A stretch of 64,000 nucleotides of DNA from Gonocerus acuteangulatus. Lineage: Eukaryota > Arthropoda > Insecta > Hemiptera > Coreidae. The DNA is taken from the NCBI GenBank assembly GCA_946811695.1, contig OX328125.1, positions 100,052,643-100,116,642 of the forward strand. The letters run 5' to 3'. Numbering within the stretch: position 1 is the stretch's first letter; every line of letters starts with the position of its first letter. Shown here in pieces: positions 43,561-57,660 of this stretch. The notes below the pieces were generated by a model. It was not told the DNA's origin and ran no database searches. It worked only from the letters and a program-made list of their open reading frames with translations. The translations under genes were made by a program, and so were the position numbers.

Positions 43561-45625
43561 TGTTCTTATGAACGGGTTTTTGTCGTTCTTTTTGTAATTT
43601 TTGTCTCTTTCCCTTGGTTTTTTATTGCTTTTTATTTTTTTAATTTCTGATGTTGTATTTGTAAGGAAAATGTATGTGTGTGTAAAACAGGATAGGTAAA
43701 ATGAGACCAATTTTCTGTTGTCAGAAATAATGAAAAGTTTTGGTAACTTTGTATACTTTCCTTAATATCACGAAAAAGGTTGAGAATTTGGGAAACGGAA
43801 GAATACCATTAGAAAGCTTACTAAATGCTCTACAAAAAAGGTTCTAATGAAAGTTTTGATTAGGCGATGTCAATCGGAGAAATAAGTGCTTAAAACTTTA
43901 AAGTAATTGATTTCGCTTATTCGAACTGTTCTTTTTGTCTTTGATTTTGATACTTAAAATTATGGGATTCAGTTGAAACATTTTCTGCATGTTTGAATTT
44001 CATCAACACTAATATGTTAAAATTTTGGTTGCGTTTGGAGCTAAGGAAGGATTAGAATAAAATATTTTATTAACAGACATGAAATGTTTTGGGAACTTCG
44101 TATACATTCCCTAATATCTCGAAGACGGTTAGGAATATTGGTAAACGGAGGGTTACCATGCGAAAGCTTACTAAATTTTCTACAAAAAAGATTCTGAAAC
44201 AATTTTTGATTAGGCTATGTCAATCGGAGAAATAAGTGCTTAAACTTTGAAGTAATTGATTTCGTTAATTCGAACGGTTCTTTTTGTTTGTTTTTATTCC
44301 TTGTTACTTTTTAATTGCTTAAAGGTGGATAATGTATTTGACAATAAAACAGATTAATTAAAATAAGAAAAACAATTCATTGTTAAAAATATATCAGGCT
44401 GTACCGTATGAAATGTCAGTTTTGGATTTGTCGATTTCCTTCAAATGTCTTGAAACTGTCGAGGCTCCTACTCCGAGTTCTTTGGCATATTCCCTAGTGT
44501 TTTTAATTGCTTATAGTAGTCTAATGTATTTGTCAATAAAACAGGATACGTATAATTAGAATCAATATTTTGTTTGTTAGAATTCGAAGATGCCGTATGA
44601 ATATCTAGATTACAGTTGTGTTGATTTCATTCTTTAGAATTATTCTTGGTATTTCCTATTTTCATCTGTTACCCATAGTTTTTTATTGTTAGTAGGTTTT
44701 TCTTATTGATTATAGAATATTAATCTATTTGGCTATAAAACAGGATATGTAAAATTAGTGACCATATTTCGCAGATTTCTGAGCGAAATACTTTTAAGAT
44801 TTTCTACCACCACGAACGGCTTTTTTCCTCTATTTTTATCCACTAGATAGGCTTTATTTTGCATATTATTCTATATAAGTTTTATTCAGCAGGGGATTCT
44901 GATGAAATGTTGTGTTTTTGCTGTGGATTTTAAATACGATGTATCTAAGATTGGATAACATTAGCGAGTCTACATAGTTAAGAACCGACGACGGAGGATT
45001 ACTTCTTGCTATGATTTAGTCTACATATGTATATTAAGTCCTAAATCCAAAAAATAAACTTCACAACGGTCAGATACTATGAGCGAATATGGCAGTTCAA
45101 TGCCCGTACAAGGGGGCCGCAGGAAATTTACCTGCTAAGAGTTAATCCTCAAGAGCTGTAAATATACCCCAGGTATCTGCCGAGACAAATACAAAGCCTA
45201 GGCGGAGAGCACCCCAAAAACTCAGATCCAAACATAAGGTTATATACTAAATATTCATAAAGACTACTTAGTTGTAAACCGATTCATCAATTAGCAATCA
45301 ATAGTTTTCAACAAAGGTTATATACTAAATATTGATAAAAAGTATTTAATTAGAAAAAAAAAAACAATATTCCACAAGACTTGTTTTTGGTCCATTTGTG
45401 TCTACTCCATAGACTTAATTAGGTATATTATTCTATTGTAGTTGGGCAACTAAACTTTGTTTTATTTTGTTAAATAAAGTTTTTTTTTCTTGACTTGTTA
45501 TTCGTCAAGACTTTTATTTATCCTTGTGTATTTACTAGATAGGTTTTATTCGGCATATTATTCTATATAGGCTATATTAGGCAGGGTATTCTACTCAATC
45601 TTGTGTACTTCTTCTTGATCCTTCT
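43561..45625. repeat. Internally repetitive AT-rich stretch
   Basis: Phrases such as 'gaaagcttactaaat', 'aatcggagaaataagtgctt' and 'aaacaggat' recur at about 300-bp intervals up to 44240, and similar ones at 60570-60680 and 56500-56600. No coding potential seen. Confidence 0.55.
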
Positions 45626-45628
45626 GTA

Positions 45629-45877
45629 CATGGGCGTATATAAAAACAATTTCGGGGGGGGGGCTGAGACCATTTCCAGGGTATGGAATACTAAATATTT
45701 AGAGCTTGGAATAGTTTTAGGCAACTAAAACGCTATTACACGTAAAATAAAATATGTTTTATGAACTAAATGATCATATTTAATTTATTTTTAAGGGTTT
45801 TACGAGAAGTTTTTATCATCAATTCAAAATTTCGCGAGGGGCTGCAGCCCCCTCAGCCCCCCTCATATACGCCCATG
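45629..45877. mobile_element. MITE of the 'gggcgtata' family
   Basis: Best-preserved copy: starts 'catgggcgtatata' and ends 'catatacgcccatg', giving terminal inverted repeats of about 14 bp. The interior matches 16716-16927. Confidence 0.82.
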
Positions 45878-46393
45878 CTTCTGTATCCTCTAGAAAGGCT
45901 TTATTAGGCATATTTTGTATTGATTTATAGAGCTTTGCTTTAGAATGAGAGCCAGATTCTGTAATTTCCGCTTCTGTGTATAAGTTAGCTACTGTCGGTG
46001 TCCCTGACGGCTTAATATCACTTTTATTCGAGATGTTCGAGAGGATTTTGACAATTTTCACGAGATATATAAAAAAAAAAAAGTTTATTTATTTTCTAAG
46101 CTTATCAAATGGCACTAGGGACATGAACGGAACCGCGCTAAGATGCTGCAGTTCCTGCGAGTCGGACTTTTTTATTGTTGGAAACATAGAACAATTCATT
46201 CGGGACTATTCTAAGAACCCTGGCTTGAGAAAATTGAATATGTCAATTATATGATAGGATCATATCCGGTATCCCTCAGGATTACATGACATTTTACCAA
46301 CTCTACTCAGCAACATCTGCATACACCCGCCTCTCTGTCTGATGTGCATCATCATACCTTCTCTGTAACGTATTTTGGCACTAATAACATTTT

Positions 46394-46523
46394 AGCGCGG
46401 TTCATCCCTACCTCCATAGGGAGAACCCGCTTATGAGGTTGACCTCACGACACAATCCAGAAGTGCCGACTAGAAACTTTCTCGTTTCAGACCCCATAGA
46501 TCTCGAAAATATAGGCGGTTCAA

Positions 46524-46583
<60 letters not shown>

Positions 46584-47010
46584 TTGTGTGTGTGTGTGTA
46601 TGTTTGTCTGTTCGCTCTCTGGAAAGCTCAAAAATGGTCCGATTTTGATGAAATTCGGTACAAAAATCTGTCATTTAATTTGAAAGGTCAATTTCGTTAA
46701 CCAGGAGAATCCTCCCACTGGAAGATGGTGTTTAGGGCGAACTTCGCGAAAAAAAATCGTAACGCTTACGTTTTTGGGTTCATATGCTTGTAGGTACATA
46801 CTTGTTTTATAGGTTTCATAACATAGGAAAACGAATGAACCCATTTTTAAGGCGATATCTGTAACCTTTTTTGAGAAAAGTGGAACAAATGTTTTTGTAA
46901 GTCATTATTTTTTTGTGGGTACTTTTTGAATCGCGGGATTCGATTGAAATATTTTCTACATCTTGGACATTCATCTCGACTAAGATGTTTAAATTTTTGT
47001 TACATTTTTT
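46394..47010 (+). mobile_element. Helitron-like repeat (family B)
   Basis: Begins with the hairpin end 'tagcgcggttcatccctacc', then 'gtgccgactagaaactttct', (TA)n at 46528-46575 followed by (TG)n, then 'ggtccgattttgatgaaatt' and further blocks shared with 42671-43560. Confidence 0.62.
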
Positions 47011-47049
47011 TTATGCTTAACCGTTCGAAGTACTTAATTGTTTTCGTTG

Positions 47050-48180
47050 TTCCCAGAGCACTGAGGCGTACGTATTGCTGCTGAAGTGGCGGATCACATT
47101 CCTAAAAATATTGGAAACCTGTTTAAATGACACCGAGCCTATGCTGAGAGTAAATCGATGCCCGGACACCACTACCTACCGAAGGCTTGGAGGATATTGA
47201 AGGTGTGTGCAGTGACTGAGTACAGGTTCAGTGAGCCGTGCTTCTCGTGTAGGAGGAGCAGTTACCTCACGTTTGCTTGCAGCCTGCTTACCAGCTCACT
47301 TCAATTCGACCATATTTTGTACGCTCAATACTACTTCATGATTGGAGTTTAAGTAAAATTACTAAACCGATTGGGTCACTTGCTACTATACAGTGATTTT
47401 GGCACTTACGGATTAGCTTACAGGTTCTTTGCAGGTTATCCATTACTTCTACACAGGTTATCCATATTATATAATTATAGTAATGAAAAGTATTTCAAAT
47501 TGCAGCAATCAATACTGAAAGTAACTTTTTTTGACTTCTATATTTATACATATAATGTGGTTTCTAACTAACCCTTAGATAACCTTTATTTGTAAGTAAT
47601 ACTTTTAGACTTGTAAAGCATCAATGAAAATAAGCAGAATATATTTCAGCGAGCAATATGTATTAATAAAAACGTTAATATTATAAAAATCAATAGTAAT
47701 TGTGAAGTTTAGGGGCCTCATTACGGATTTCTTTCCCGATATTTTATATTTATTTCGCTTCGCTCGCCCAAAAGATATCAAAACTTTAGTCGATCCAAGT
47801 CGCTAAAATTAATAGAATTCTATTAATTTTTGCGAGTTGGATTGACTAGAGTGTGCAAGGTTACTTTACTACCAGCAACAACGAATAGCGTCGCCCACAG
47901 GAAGAGGCCAATAGAAATGCTAATGCGTTATGCGCATGCACTGAATCACTGTTATAATCACTGCAGATACTTTACGAGTAACTGGATAAATAACAGGATG
48001 TGGTATTCGCAAAAAGGCTAAACCAATTATTTAATTTATTCTTGGGGCATAAAATCTTTATTGGGAAAAATCAACTACCGTGGACATTTATTGAATTGTA
48101 TGGCTTTCCAATGAATAGATGAAGGAGTGCTGTGTTACAATAGTCGCAAAGAAGATATTTGAATAAAATTAGAAATTAAC
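47050..48180. other. Mostly unassigned stretch
   Basis: An imperfect palindrome at 47772-47852 includes a perfect core 'aaattaatagaattctattaattt'-like inverted pair around the GAATTC at about 47815. A 64-codon frame at 47158-47352 has no recognisable domain. Confidence 0.4.
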
Positions 48181-48212
48181 ATAATAGTCAATTTATTAAA
48201 ATATTCCTACAT

Positions 48213-48239
48213 GTTTCGCATTATCTGCAGCCTCTTCAG
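48213..48239 (-). ncRNA. Hammerhead-like motif downstream of a Penelope-like relic
   Basis: Minus strand: CTGAAGAGGCTGCAGATAAT then GCGAAAC. The stem is weak. It lies about 700 bp downstream, in the same orientation, of a GIY-YIG relic of a Penelope-like element (48905-49062), where a terminal repeat would be expected. Confidence 0.3.
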
Positions 48240-48904
48240 TGGCCTAAAAACTAAATACAGCATAATAGAACGTAGGCGAACCTTTCGCTACAAAGGCCAA
48301 GTCTCAGATAAAAACCATCTACATAGCAACAATCAGCTGTGTTTTTAGCCAGCTGTTTAAAAAATTGATAGCGTCCAAACCATAAAATTCGACTATCCAG
48401 AAGAAGTTTGGTCATTGAATTTAAAAACTATTTGTATTAATTGTAGATACAAATCTTTATTTATTGTCCAATAAATTAAAAAATGTGATATTGAAATATG
48501 TAATTTCCGTTTTCCTATTCATCACTTTTTTTCCTATGTTTTAGAATGTGTAAATTTTCTTTTTTTTTTCGTTTCATCAAATTTCTTTCTTTATCTATGT
48601 TCTTTCAATTTGGGAAGTCAAACATATCGCACTAGTATTTCTAAAGTGACACAACTCAAAAATTGGTTTTATTCACACCAACATAGTTATAGTGTGAAAG
48701 ACATGGTAAATATATCTTTATCAACCATCAAAACTGTATGTACCTAGCTTCAGAGCTTGTACACCAGGGGTCACTTGTGTCGCCCTTCCTGTCTTATTGC
48801 TAAGCCCCTTACATAGGCAAGAGTGACACATTTTCAGTCGAGTTTTATTTTCAGTTGTGTCGCTTTATAAATAATAATGCGATATGTTTCATTTGTATAA
48901 CATG

Positions 48905-49062
48905 GTTAGCAAGAGCCGTTTTATTATCTTCTTCATCGACATTCTTAACGTTGAATTATTTTCCTTGGACGATTCTCCAATATAAAATTTATTGCAGTCC
49001 CTACAATTAATCTTGTATATGTTATTTTTGATCTCCTTTTTGGAGGAAGTAATAATACGAAT
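48905..49062 (-). pseudogene. Penelope-like element, GIY-YIG endonuclease fragment
   Basis: The minus strand reads ITSSKKEIKNNIYKINCRDC then NKFYIGESSKENNSTLRM. This is the start of the GIY-YIG domain that follows the RT in Penelope-like elements ('g.YKI.C..C...YIGET.R'), with IY and YIG present. The rest is degraded. Confidence 0.7.
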
Positions 49063-49726
49063 TATCTTTCATGAAAATTAAATTTTTTATTCAGATTTCG
49101 TTATCCCCAAAAACGCCACCCAATGTTCCTGAAACAACTTAAGTTCCCCTTTGAAGTTCATAATTCCTACAATCCGTCAATATATGGATGCTTAACTCAT
49201 AATTCAGTTCCGCAGGTGTTGAACAAAGTTGTAGGGTAGTTTGTCATTAAGTGTAAGCCTTGTGTGGCCAATTCTGAGGCGTGTAAGAACCACTTCTCCT
49301 CTTCTATGTAATTTGGTTTTCGATGCTCGTAAATTTCTTATAGAGTGTTGTGCAAGATATTGATTATTAAAAAAATGCTGCCAATTCTTCCGAGTTCCTC
49401 AGGGGTCCGTTCTCCGGTTGCGAAAAGACCGTTCCCATCTGGAGAATGTGTGGTTCTGAAGTTACTTTAAGAGATGAATGTAAATTCCATAGGCTCGTCA
49501 TGGGCGAAATACGAAGGCGGAGGCCTCACGTAAATTAAATTATCCAGAGGTGCGATGCGTCACTTCAAATTTTGAAAACATTGTGAAGTGGCGTGCTGAA
49601 TAATCAGTTCTTTTGCGAATGTTCGATGTGCTGTTGATTTCCAGAGACGATTACGGATTCGCAATTTTTGGATCCGCCCCGCGAGTTGCACAGGCTGTAT
49701 ACACAGTAGAACATTGATAATTCGGA

Positions 49727-50404
49727 CTTCCATAATTCGATTATTTCTCTCTGTTCTCTAGAATTTAGCGAATAAACGATGTCAAGAATCGTGGTTAATT
49801 CGTACAGAATGTTGGATAATTCGATTTTTTATGAGTCCAATGGGAAAAGGACAGAGAGGTGGCCGATCTTAACAGTGACTAAACTGAAGCCGAAATAATC
49901 GCCGATGTTCTCAAAGAAATTAGCAACTTCTCAGAAGCATGTTGATGAAGACGATGATTTAGGTGATGAAGATGAGTCTACAGTAACCCAGGAAACGTCT
50001 TTAGAAGTGCAATCGAATCTCCCGTGTATATAGAGGAATTAAGACGGTTTATATTTGAATCATTAAATGATTTAGAATATTTTGTGATCTCCGACAGGAG
50101 ATTTTACAATCAAAGAGCAAAAAAAAAAAAAAAAATATTTTGAATCTTCTCAAAAACTATACACTTTTATTGTTACTTTGTTTTACAGTTATTTATTACT
50201 TATGTACTTAATCATCAATTTGTGCATTTTTTGTTCTTTAAATAAAATGTATGTAATTTTTTTTGTTTTAATTAAAAACTGTGTGAAAGTAGGAAGTTCG
50301 ATTTTGTAGCCCTTTTGTTTTCAAAAACTTTTGTAATTCGAATTTTGGATTATTCGAACTTTTTCATCAGTCCCTAGAGGTTCGAATTATCCAAGTTCTA
50401 CTGT
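49727..50404. mobile_element. Tigger/pogo-like DNA transposon relic
   Basis: Inverted ends 'cagtagaacattgataattc' at left and 'gaattatccaagttctactg' at right, typical of Tigger elements. The interior has traces of the transposase C-terminal acidic region on the plus strand (VDEDDDLGDEDESTV-like text around 49950). About 680 bp, heavily deleted. Confidence 0.7.
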
Positions 50405-50478
50405 ACATATATATATCTTGTAATACGCCTGACTCAAGCTAGACAACATGACGAGAGGACTTCCCGATAAGGAAAGTC

Positions 50479-50513
50479 CTTGAAGAGGCGCGACAAAGCA
50501 CGAAACGTGTCGG
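50479..50513 (+). ncRNA. Hammerhead-like motif, variant
   Basis: CTTGAAGAGGCGCGACAAAG then CACGAAACGTGTCGG. It resembles the other 'TGAAGA...GCGAAAC' motifs here, although the first residue pair is altered and the stem is short. Confidence 0.25.
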
Positions 50514-50600
50514 GCAAAAGATATCACATAAATTAGTTAATGTAAACCAAGAGTGTACTGCTTAATTGACCCCCTGGTAGAAAAATAAATGAGAAAAAGT

Positions 50601-50602
<2 letters not shown>

Positions 50603-50654
<52 letters not shown>

Positions 50655-50795
50655 AACACACACAAATTTTCGTCAACTATGAGTTCTGAAACATAAAATG
50701 TTCTACTCGGCACTTCCGGATTACGTCAAGTGGTCGACATCATAAGCGGGTTTCCACCCTATGAAGGGAGGGAAGAAACGCGCTAAAAAATGGCA
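50603..50795 (-). mobile_element. Helitron-like repeat (family B), 3' portion
   Basis: (TA)n at 50603-50651, then in reverse orientation the blocks 'ttctactcggcacttccgga' and 'ccctatgaagggagggaaga', ending 'acgcgctaaaaaatgg'. This is the truncated reverse counterpart of the start of 42671-43560. Confidence 0.58.
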
Positions 50796-51105
50796 ATATG
50801 GAAATATCTACCTTAAAGTTTTCAGCCTTAACTTTAAATTCATCCACGGAAGAAGGCTCCTAAGTGAAGAATTCCATTTATAAAGGAAGTAGGCCCATTG
50901 CAAATTGATAAGACAGGACAAGTGTCTTTATGCAGAGGAGTTTGTAAAGTGGGTGGAACAGGAAGTTGGTACAGCGGGTTATTGAGTTTGTCACCAGTTG
51001 CCTGGCTCTTCCTTAAGTAGGCAAGATTGGGTTTAGTGGGCGAGCCATTCCTAACACTTCTGTAAGAACCATTCGAAAACTTAAAGGAATACTATTTGTT
51101 TATGA

Positions 51106-51319
51106 GGAGGCCCGGTGACTGTGGGTGTTAAGGCGTGAGCACTTAACACTCCTTGCCAAAGGTCGTGGATTCGATTCTTACTATGGGGTAGTGGCTTTTA
51201 TTTAGAAAAAATTAAAGGCATCAGCCCTATCCTGGCTAGAAAAGTGTAGTATCCTGTAAATAACCCGTCCCAAAATTCTTAGTTAATAATAGTGGACGTT
51301 CTAATTTAAATAAATAAAT
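51106..51319 (+). repeat. tRNA-derived SINE (family 1)
   Basis: Head 'ggaggcccggtgactgtggg', slightly altered B box 'ggattcgattct', body with 'ctatcctggctagaaaag', end 'tggacgttctaatttaaata' plus (aaat)n. Confidence 0.82.
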
Positions 51320-51335
51320 ATTTGTGTATGATATC

Positions 51336-51469
51336 TAGGCGCACGGTAGTTCCGGCCTGAGCATACTGTGTGTATATTACAGGCGGTCTTAGAGCCGATT
51401 TTTACCCTCTCATAACTTTCAACCAGGTAAAGATAAAGTTATGAAATTATACACAGGTATTATACTACT

Positions 51470-51541
<72 letters not shown>

Positions 51542-52860
51542 GTGCATCGACTGCTTAGGCCATGAGCACCATATACTACTAGATGTGAGTAAAACTGGAA
51601 ATTTTCATAATTCTACATCGAATAGTTTCTGAGATATAAGCGATCGAAAATCGGGATTTATAGGACTCACTCACTCACTGACTCATCAAAATTATTGGGT
51701 ACTTCCCATGATGCTAGAGACTTGAAATTTCGCATGAAGATAGATATGAAGACGTTAATAAAGGAAAAAGTCGAAAAATCGCGTTTGACTCCGCTTCCGG
51801 GGCGGGGGCGTGCCAGTTTTGTACTTCCTTCGGAAACCCATCATTCCGTCCGAAACCCATGATGTGGGGTATCAAATGAATTGTCTCGGTATGAAGAACC
51901 TATATTTGATGTTTTAAGAAACAATTAGACGCATATAGGCTCGGTAAAAATCTTATACCAGCTGTCTGTCTGTATGTTTGTTCCTCTTACAAATCCGTAC
52001 CGTTTGACCGATTTTGACCAAACTTGGGACACAGATGGGTCTTGATACGGGGAGAATCATAGGCTAGGTTAAATTGTCTATCAGCTGTCTGTCTGTCTGT
52101 TTGTTCCTTATACAAATACACACCGTTTGACCGATTTTGACAAAATTTGACACACATGTCGGTCTTTCTCCGGGTAGTGTCAAAGGCTAATCAAAATCGT
52201 CTATCAGCCTCCTATCCTGTCTGCATGTTTATTCCTTACACAAATTCACACCAATTGACCGATTTTGACCAAACTTGGCACACAGGTAGGCCTTGGTCCG
52301 GGGAATGCACTAGGCTAGGTAAAAAAGGTCTTTCAGCTGTCTGTCTGTATGTTCGTTCCTTATACAAATTCACACCGTTTGGCCTATTTTGACCAATCTT
52401 GGCACGCAGGTAGGTCTTGATACGGGAGTTTCATATTACCTGCAATGTTTTTTTTTGTGCCGAAATTATCTTTAGAGAAAAACTAAACATTGCCAAGTTT
52501 AAGAATATACCTGGTTGAGGAAAGTGATATTTTAGTAACTGGATATAAGTATTTTTATTGTTGTTTTTAAAGGTCAGTTGAAGTGTCTTTGCTGTTCTTA
52601 GTAAGTAACTATGAGGTCTTCCAAGTAATGAACTTGGACATTTCTTTCTTGTATCATCTCTTGTATTGGCAAATATTTTTGGTTGAATTAATACACCAAC
52701 TCATACTACTTTTTTGGAGTGTAGAATGGTAAGGCGTTTTTGGGGGGTTTTAGGAGGGGATATTTTTGAGGAAGGGAGTGTTTCTTTGTGGGGGCAGGAA
52801 CTTGGCCTCTATTTCACATTTATGTTTTTTGGGGATATTTTTAAACTAGAGATTACAATA
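51336..52860 (+). mobile_element. Dispersed repeat family W, copy A
   Basis: From 'ctaggcgcacggtagttccg' through 'ggtaaagataaagttatgaa', 'atgatgtggggtatcaaatg', four to five tandem blocks of about 105-120 bp containing 'accgttt-gaccgattttga' (51958-52430), to the half-palindrome starting 'tgtgccgaaattatctttag' and ending near 'ggcctctatttcacatttat'. Copy B at 61020-63335 has the same parts in reverse. No coding capacity recognised; a large non-autonomous element is likely. Confidence 0.7.
51474..51571 (-). repeat. Extremely truncated SINE: 67-bp poly(T) plus about 31 bp of body
   Basis: Flanked by a perfect 13-bp direct repeat 'tatactactagat' (51461-51473 and 51572-51584). The body 'ggtgcatcgactgcttaggc' matches the 3' end shared by SINE families 2 and 3. 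It is inserted inside repeat family W copy A. Confidence 0.88.
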
Positions 52861-54140
52861 TGTCAGAATTAGTCTGCACCTTCATTGGGCCGGTATTTCT
52901 CCCAATCTGATCCGATATCGGTTGACCGACAGCGGCCGTTATCAGTGCTTACATTGGTCCCGACCCAATCCGATCCGATTTAGTCACAAATCATCAATAA
53001 CACAGGCACACACAAAAAAGTGGTATTTTCCATTCAGCGACCCTCAAAACCATGGAAGCTCTATTTACTTCTTCGTAAACGAGTTCATACGAAATTTGAA
53101 CTTCAAATGCTCTTAAACCTGACGTGATGGGGTGAAACGGACTCTGGATTCGAATTCAGCGTGTCGGAATAAGTAAGAATATATGTATTGTGGCTTTTTT
53201 TTTTGTAACCAATTTTTTTTTTCGCGCCGCTGTAATTAGTATTAATGGTTCACCAATGCAATTAAAAGTCTTCCAGGTACTTTGCATATTGTGTTTTTTG
53301 TTGACTTGGAGAATTAAATAAAAATAATTAGTACATAACACAACCATACGTATAAAAAAAAAAGTGCGGACCCTGAGAGCAGACCATGTGAACTATATGT
53401 TTTCAGGGTTGCTGAATCCGAATCAGGGGTCCCTGCACCTTTGTTTAAGCCACATCCTCAAAACTCATAATTTAGGATATTTTCCACTCATCATATTTTC
53501 ATTCAAGTCGTTAACCAAAATAAACAACTATTTCCTATATACTGCCTTTTAGCGCTTAAAAATAATAATTTTTTGGGACCCCAACGAACTCGATTGGTAC
53601 ATTTGGAGTCACAGTTCTTTAAATATATGATTTTTTTTTTAAAAGAATCGCGTTTTTGCGTATATTTTAGTATTTAATATGTTTTCCAATCCATACTTTG
53701 AGTTTTTATACAAAAATTGAGCCAAGGCCTCGGAGGTGATTGTTGAGCTAATGCAATCCTTAAAATTTCAAAATACAGCCCTTGCAAAATCTCCCCATAT
53801 TATAATTAAATAAAAACAAATTTCCTTCAACATCTTTCGGGGAAAATGGAAAAAAGATTTTCCTTTGGATTTTCGGAAATGTTATAATATATCTTGAATC
53901 CAATTGGCAAATCGTGGTAAATGTAAAAAAAAACAAACTATTTTTGAAAACTTATGAAATTTCTTCTTACAGATATCGGTGCTTTAATGAAGTAATTTAT
54001 GCTTTACTGGCAGTTTTCTGTTGTGGTAGATTTTTACACTTGTTTACATTTTCACGAAATAATAAGACAAAACATTAATTTATTTCTATTCTAAGCTTTT
54101 CAATTGATACTAGGGATAAGAAGGAACACTCGCCAGTTGC
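52861..54140. other. Unassigned stretch
   Basis: A GC-richer patch at 52870-53000 ('ccgatatcggttgaccgaca') may be a MITE fragment; otherwise AT-rich with no gene seen. Confidence 0.35.
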
Positions 54141-54145
54141 ACTTT

Positions 54146-55290
<1,145 letters not shown>

Positions 55291-55845
55291 TTTTCTCTTG
55301 TTATTTATAATTTCTGAATTGGTTTATTTTTAAGATGTGTTCTTTCTAGGAGAGGAAGATATTCTCTTGGGGACCGAAATAAATTGAACGGAACTTTTAG
55401 GACAAACTCGGGGATTTTTTAATATGATATATTTTATTACCTTAAAATGTTTAAATGATATCCACAGAAGATAGATTTTAACAGAAGATTTTGTTAAATG
55501 AATGCATTCAAGATTATACCGAGACTTCCAATATTCCTGTAGAAACCTTTAAATATTTAAAAATAACTTTTATATCCACCGTCGAGAGCACGGAACGTCC
55601 AAATCGATATATTAACGTCTAAATTTAAAAAGAATGATCCTTTATTCACCTCATATTTACAAAAATTATTTAAATAAAATATTATCTTCTACATCCGTTA
55701 CCATGTACTCCGAAGGCAGCCAACTATATGATTAACCGCTTGTGGACTCGCGAGATATCTCTGCTACAAATGTTTCAGTTATTGAAGGGATTCTATCTTT
55801 ATTTAAAATTTGTACTTTTCTAGAATTAAAAAAAAAAAAAAAAAG

Positions 55846-56600
55846 GTTTTATCGCGGTTCCGCACCAATAGGAGAAAACCCGCTTTTGACGTTGACCCGG
55901 TAACGTTAGCGGGAAATTAAGACTAGAAAATTTTATGTTTTACATCTCATAGATCTCGAGTATAACCAGTATAATTCGCCCACCAGAACACTATTTTTGG
56001 GGAAATGCTCGCAAAAAAAAAAAAAAAAAAAAAATCAGAGCAAACATGGCTTTGCGTTTATTTGCTTTCAGGTACACTTTTTTTTTTTCTTGAGGAATTT
56101 TCTCAACGAGCTGTGAGATGAGAAAATTTCTCAGTGGAGACTCGAACCCACCATCGCCCGCATGAGTGGCGTTAGCCACTGAACCATGAGGAGACCCAGG
56201 TACACTTGTTATAAAACTTCTAGCCCAGGGAAATGAACCAAACTATTTGTGAGGTATTAACTGTAAAATGTTCGGAGAAAAGTGGATACAAATACTTTTC
56301 CTAACTTATGTTCGGTTTGGTTATTCAGAAACGATTGATTCATTTGAAACTCATTTCAAACGTTTGAAATTCATCCAAACTATGATATTTAAATTTTGCT
56401 TAAAATGGGTGTTCAAGAAGTAGAATAGAAAATATTTTATAAACAGACCTGAGGGTTTGTATATTTTCAAAATCTAGAAATAGGCTTAAACAAATCGTGG
56501 TAAGTAGAAGGTATCTACGCTAAAGCTTACTAAGTACATTACAAAAGGGGTCTGAAGTAATTCTTGATAGGACAACCTCAGTCAGAGAAATAACTGCTTG
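55846..56600 (+). mobile_element. Helitron-like repeat (family B), diverged, with SINE insertion
   Basis: Starts 'ttatcgcggttccgcaccaa', continues 'gactagaaaattttatgttt', and further blocks shared with 42671-43560 on both sides of a family-3 SINE at 56079-56196. Confidence 0.5.
56079..56196 (-). repeat. 5'-complete, internally short SINE (family 3)
   Basis: Poly(T), 'gaggaattttctcaacgagc', degenerate B box 'ctcgaaccca' and A-box-like end 'ggctcctcatggttcagtgg' on the minus strand. Flanked by a 10-bp direct repeat 'caggtacact' (56069-56078, 56197-56206). Confidence 0.82.
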
Positions 56601-56934
56601 AATCTTCGACATCGTTGGATTACTTTTTACTTGCTTCTTATTCCGCAAATGTTTGGTGTGTATCTTGGTATTCCTCAGCGTAGTGGAATAATGTAACCAC
56701 CTTGCTAATGATGTGTGGTTAGTTATGCAGCTACGGTGATAAGAACGGTGGCCATTGATAAAATGCCGAGTTAGCCGTGGAAGATATTAGATGGAAGAAG
56801 TGCTGGGAATGTGGAGGTATTTATCTGCAGTTCGTGGCCCCTCCGAAGGTATTTCTCATTTAGTCCTCTTAACGGAGTCCATATTCCCTCCCAGACTCCC
56901 GTCCAGAACTCGGCTTAATTCTCCATATACCCAG

Positions 56935-57450
56935 GCTACTTGGCCTATTCAAAGTAGAAGAAATACTCCGCATATACAAAGTCTGAAGTCTACTTGGCCT
57001 ATTCACAGTATGAGCCCTACTGCGCATATACAAGGTATGAAGCTGCTTGGCCTATTCACAGTACGAAAAGCCTACTCTGTATCTACAGAGTATGAAGCTA
57101 CTTGGCCTATTCACAATATGAGCCCTAGTCCGTATAAGCAGAGTATGAAGCTCCTTGGCCTATTCACAGTATGAGCACTGCTCCACTTATGCACAGTATG
57201 AAGTGTACTAGGCCTATTCACAGAAAAAGCCCTACTCCGCATATAAACATTGTGAAGGCTACTTGGCCTATCCACAGTATGAGCCCTATTCCGCATATAA
57301 ACAGTGTGAAGGCTACTTGGCCTATTCACAGTATGAGCCCTACTCCGCATATAAACAGTGTGAAGGCTACTTGGCCTATTCACAGTATGAGCCTTACTCC
57401 GCATATAAACAGCGTGAAGGCTAATTGGCCTATTCACTGTATAGCATAAG
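56935..57450. repeat. 54-bp minisatellite, about nine units
   Basis: Unit 'ggctacttggcctattcaca' ... 'cgcatataaacagtgtgaa', period close to 54. The later units (57240-57430) are almost identical; the earlier ones are diverged. The multiple-of-three period keeps frames open on both strands (for example THSMSPTPHINSVKATWPIH), probably without meaning. Confidence 0.93.
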
Positions 57451-57516
57451 CACTACACACAGTATGAAGTCTACTCACATGAAGTCTAGTATTCTTGGCC
57501 TACTCGTAGTATACTT

Positions 57517-57518
<2 letters not shown>

Positions 57519-57581
<63 letters not shown>

Positions 57582-57588
57582 ATGTGTT

Positions 57589-57651
<63 letters not shown>

Positions 57652-57660
57652 GTGTGTATT
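57519..57660. repeat. Compound (TA)n/(TG)n microsatellite
   Basis: About 25 TA units pass directly into about 45 TG units with few interruptions. Confidence 0.97.
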
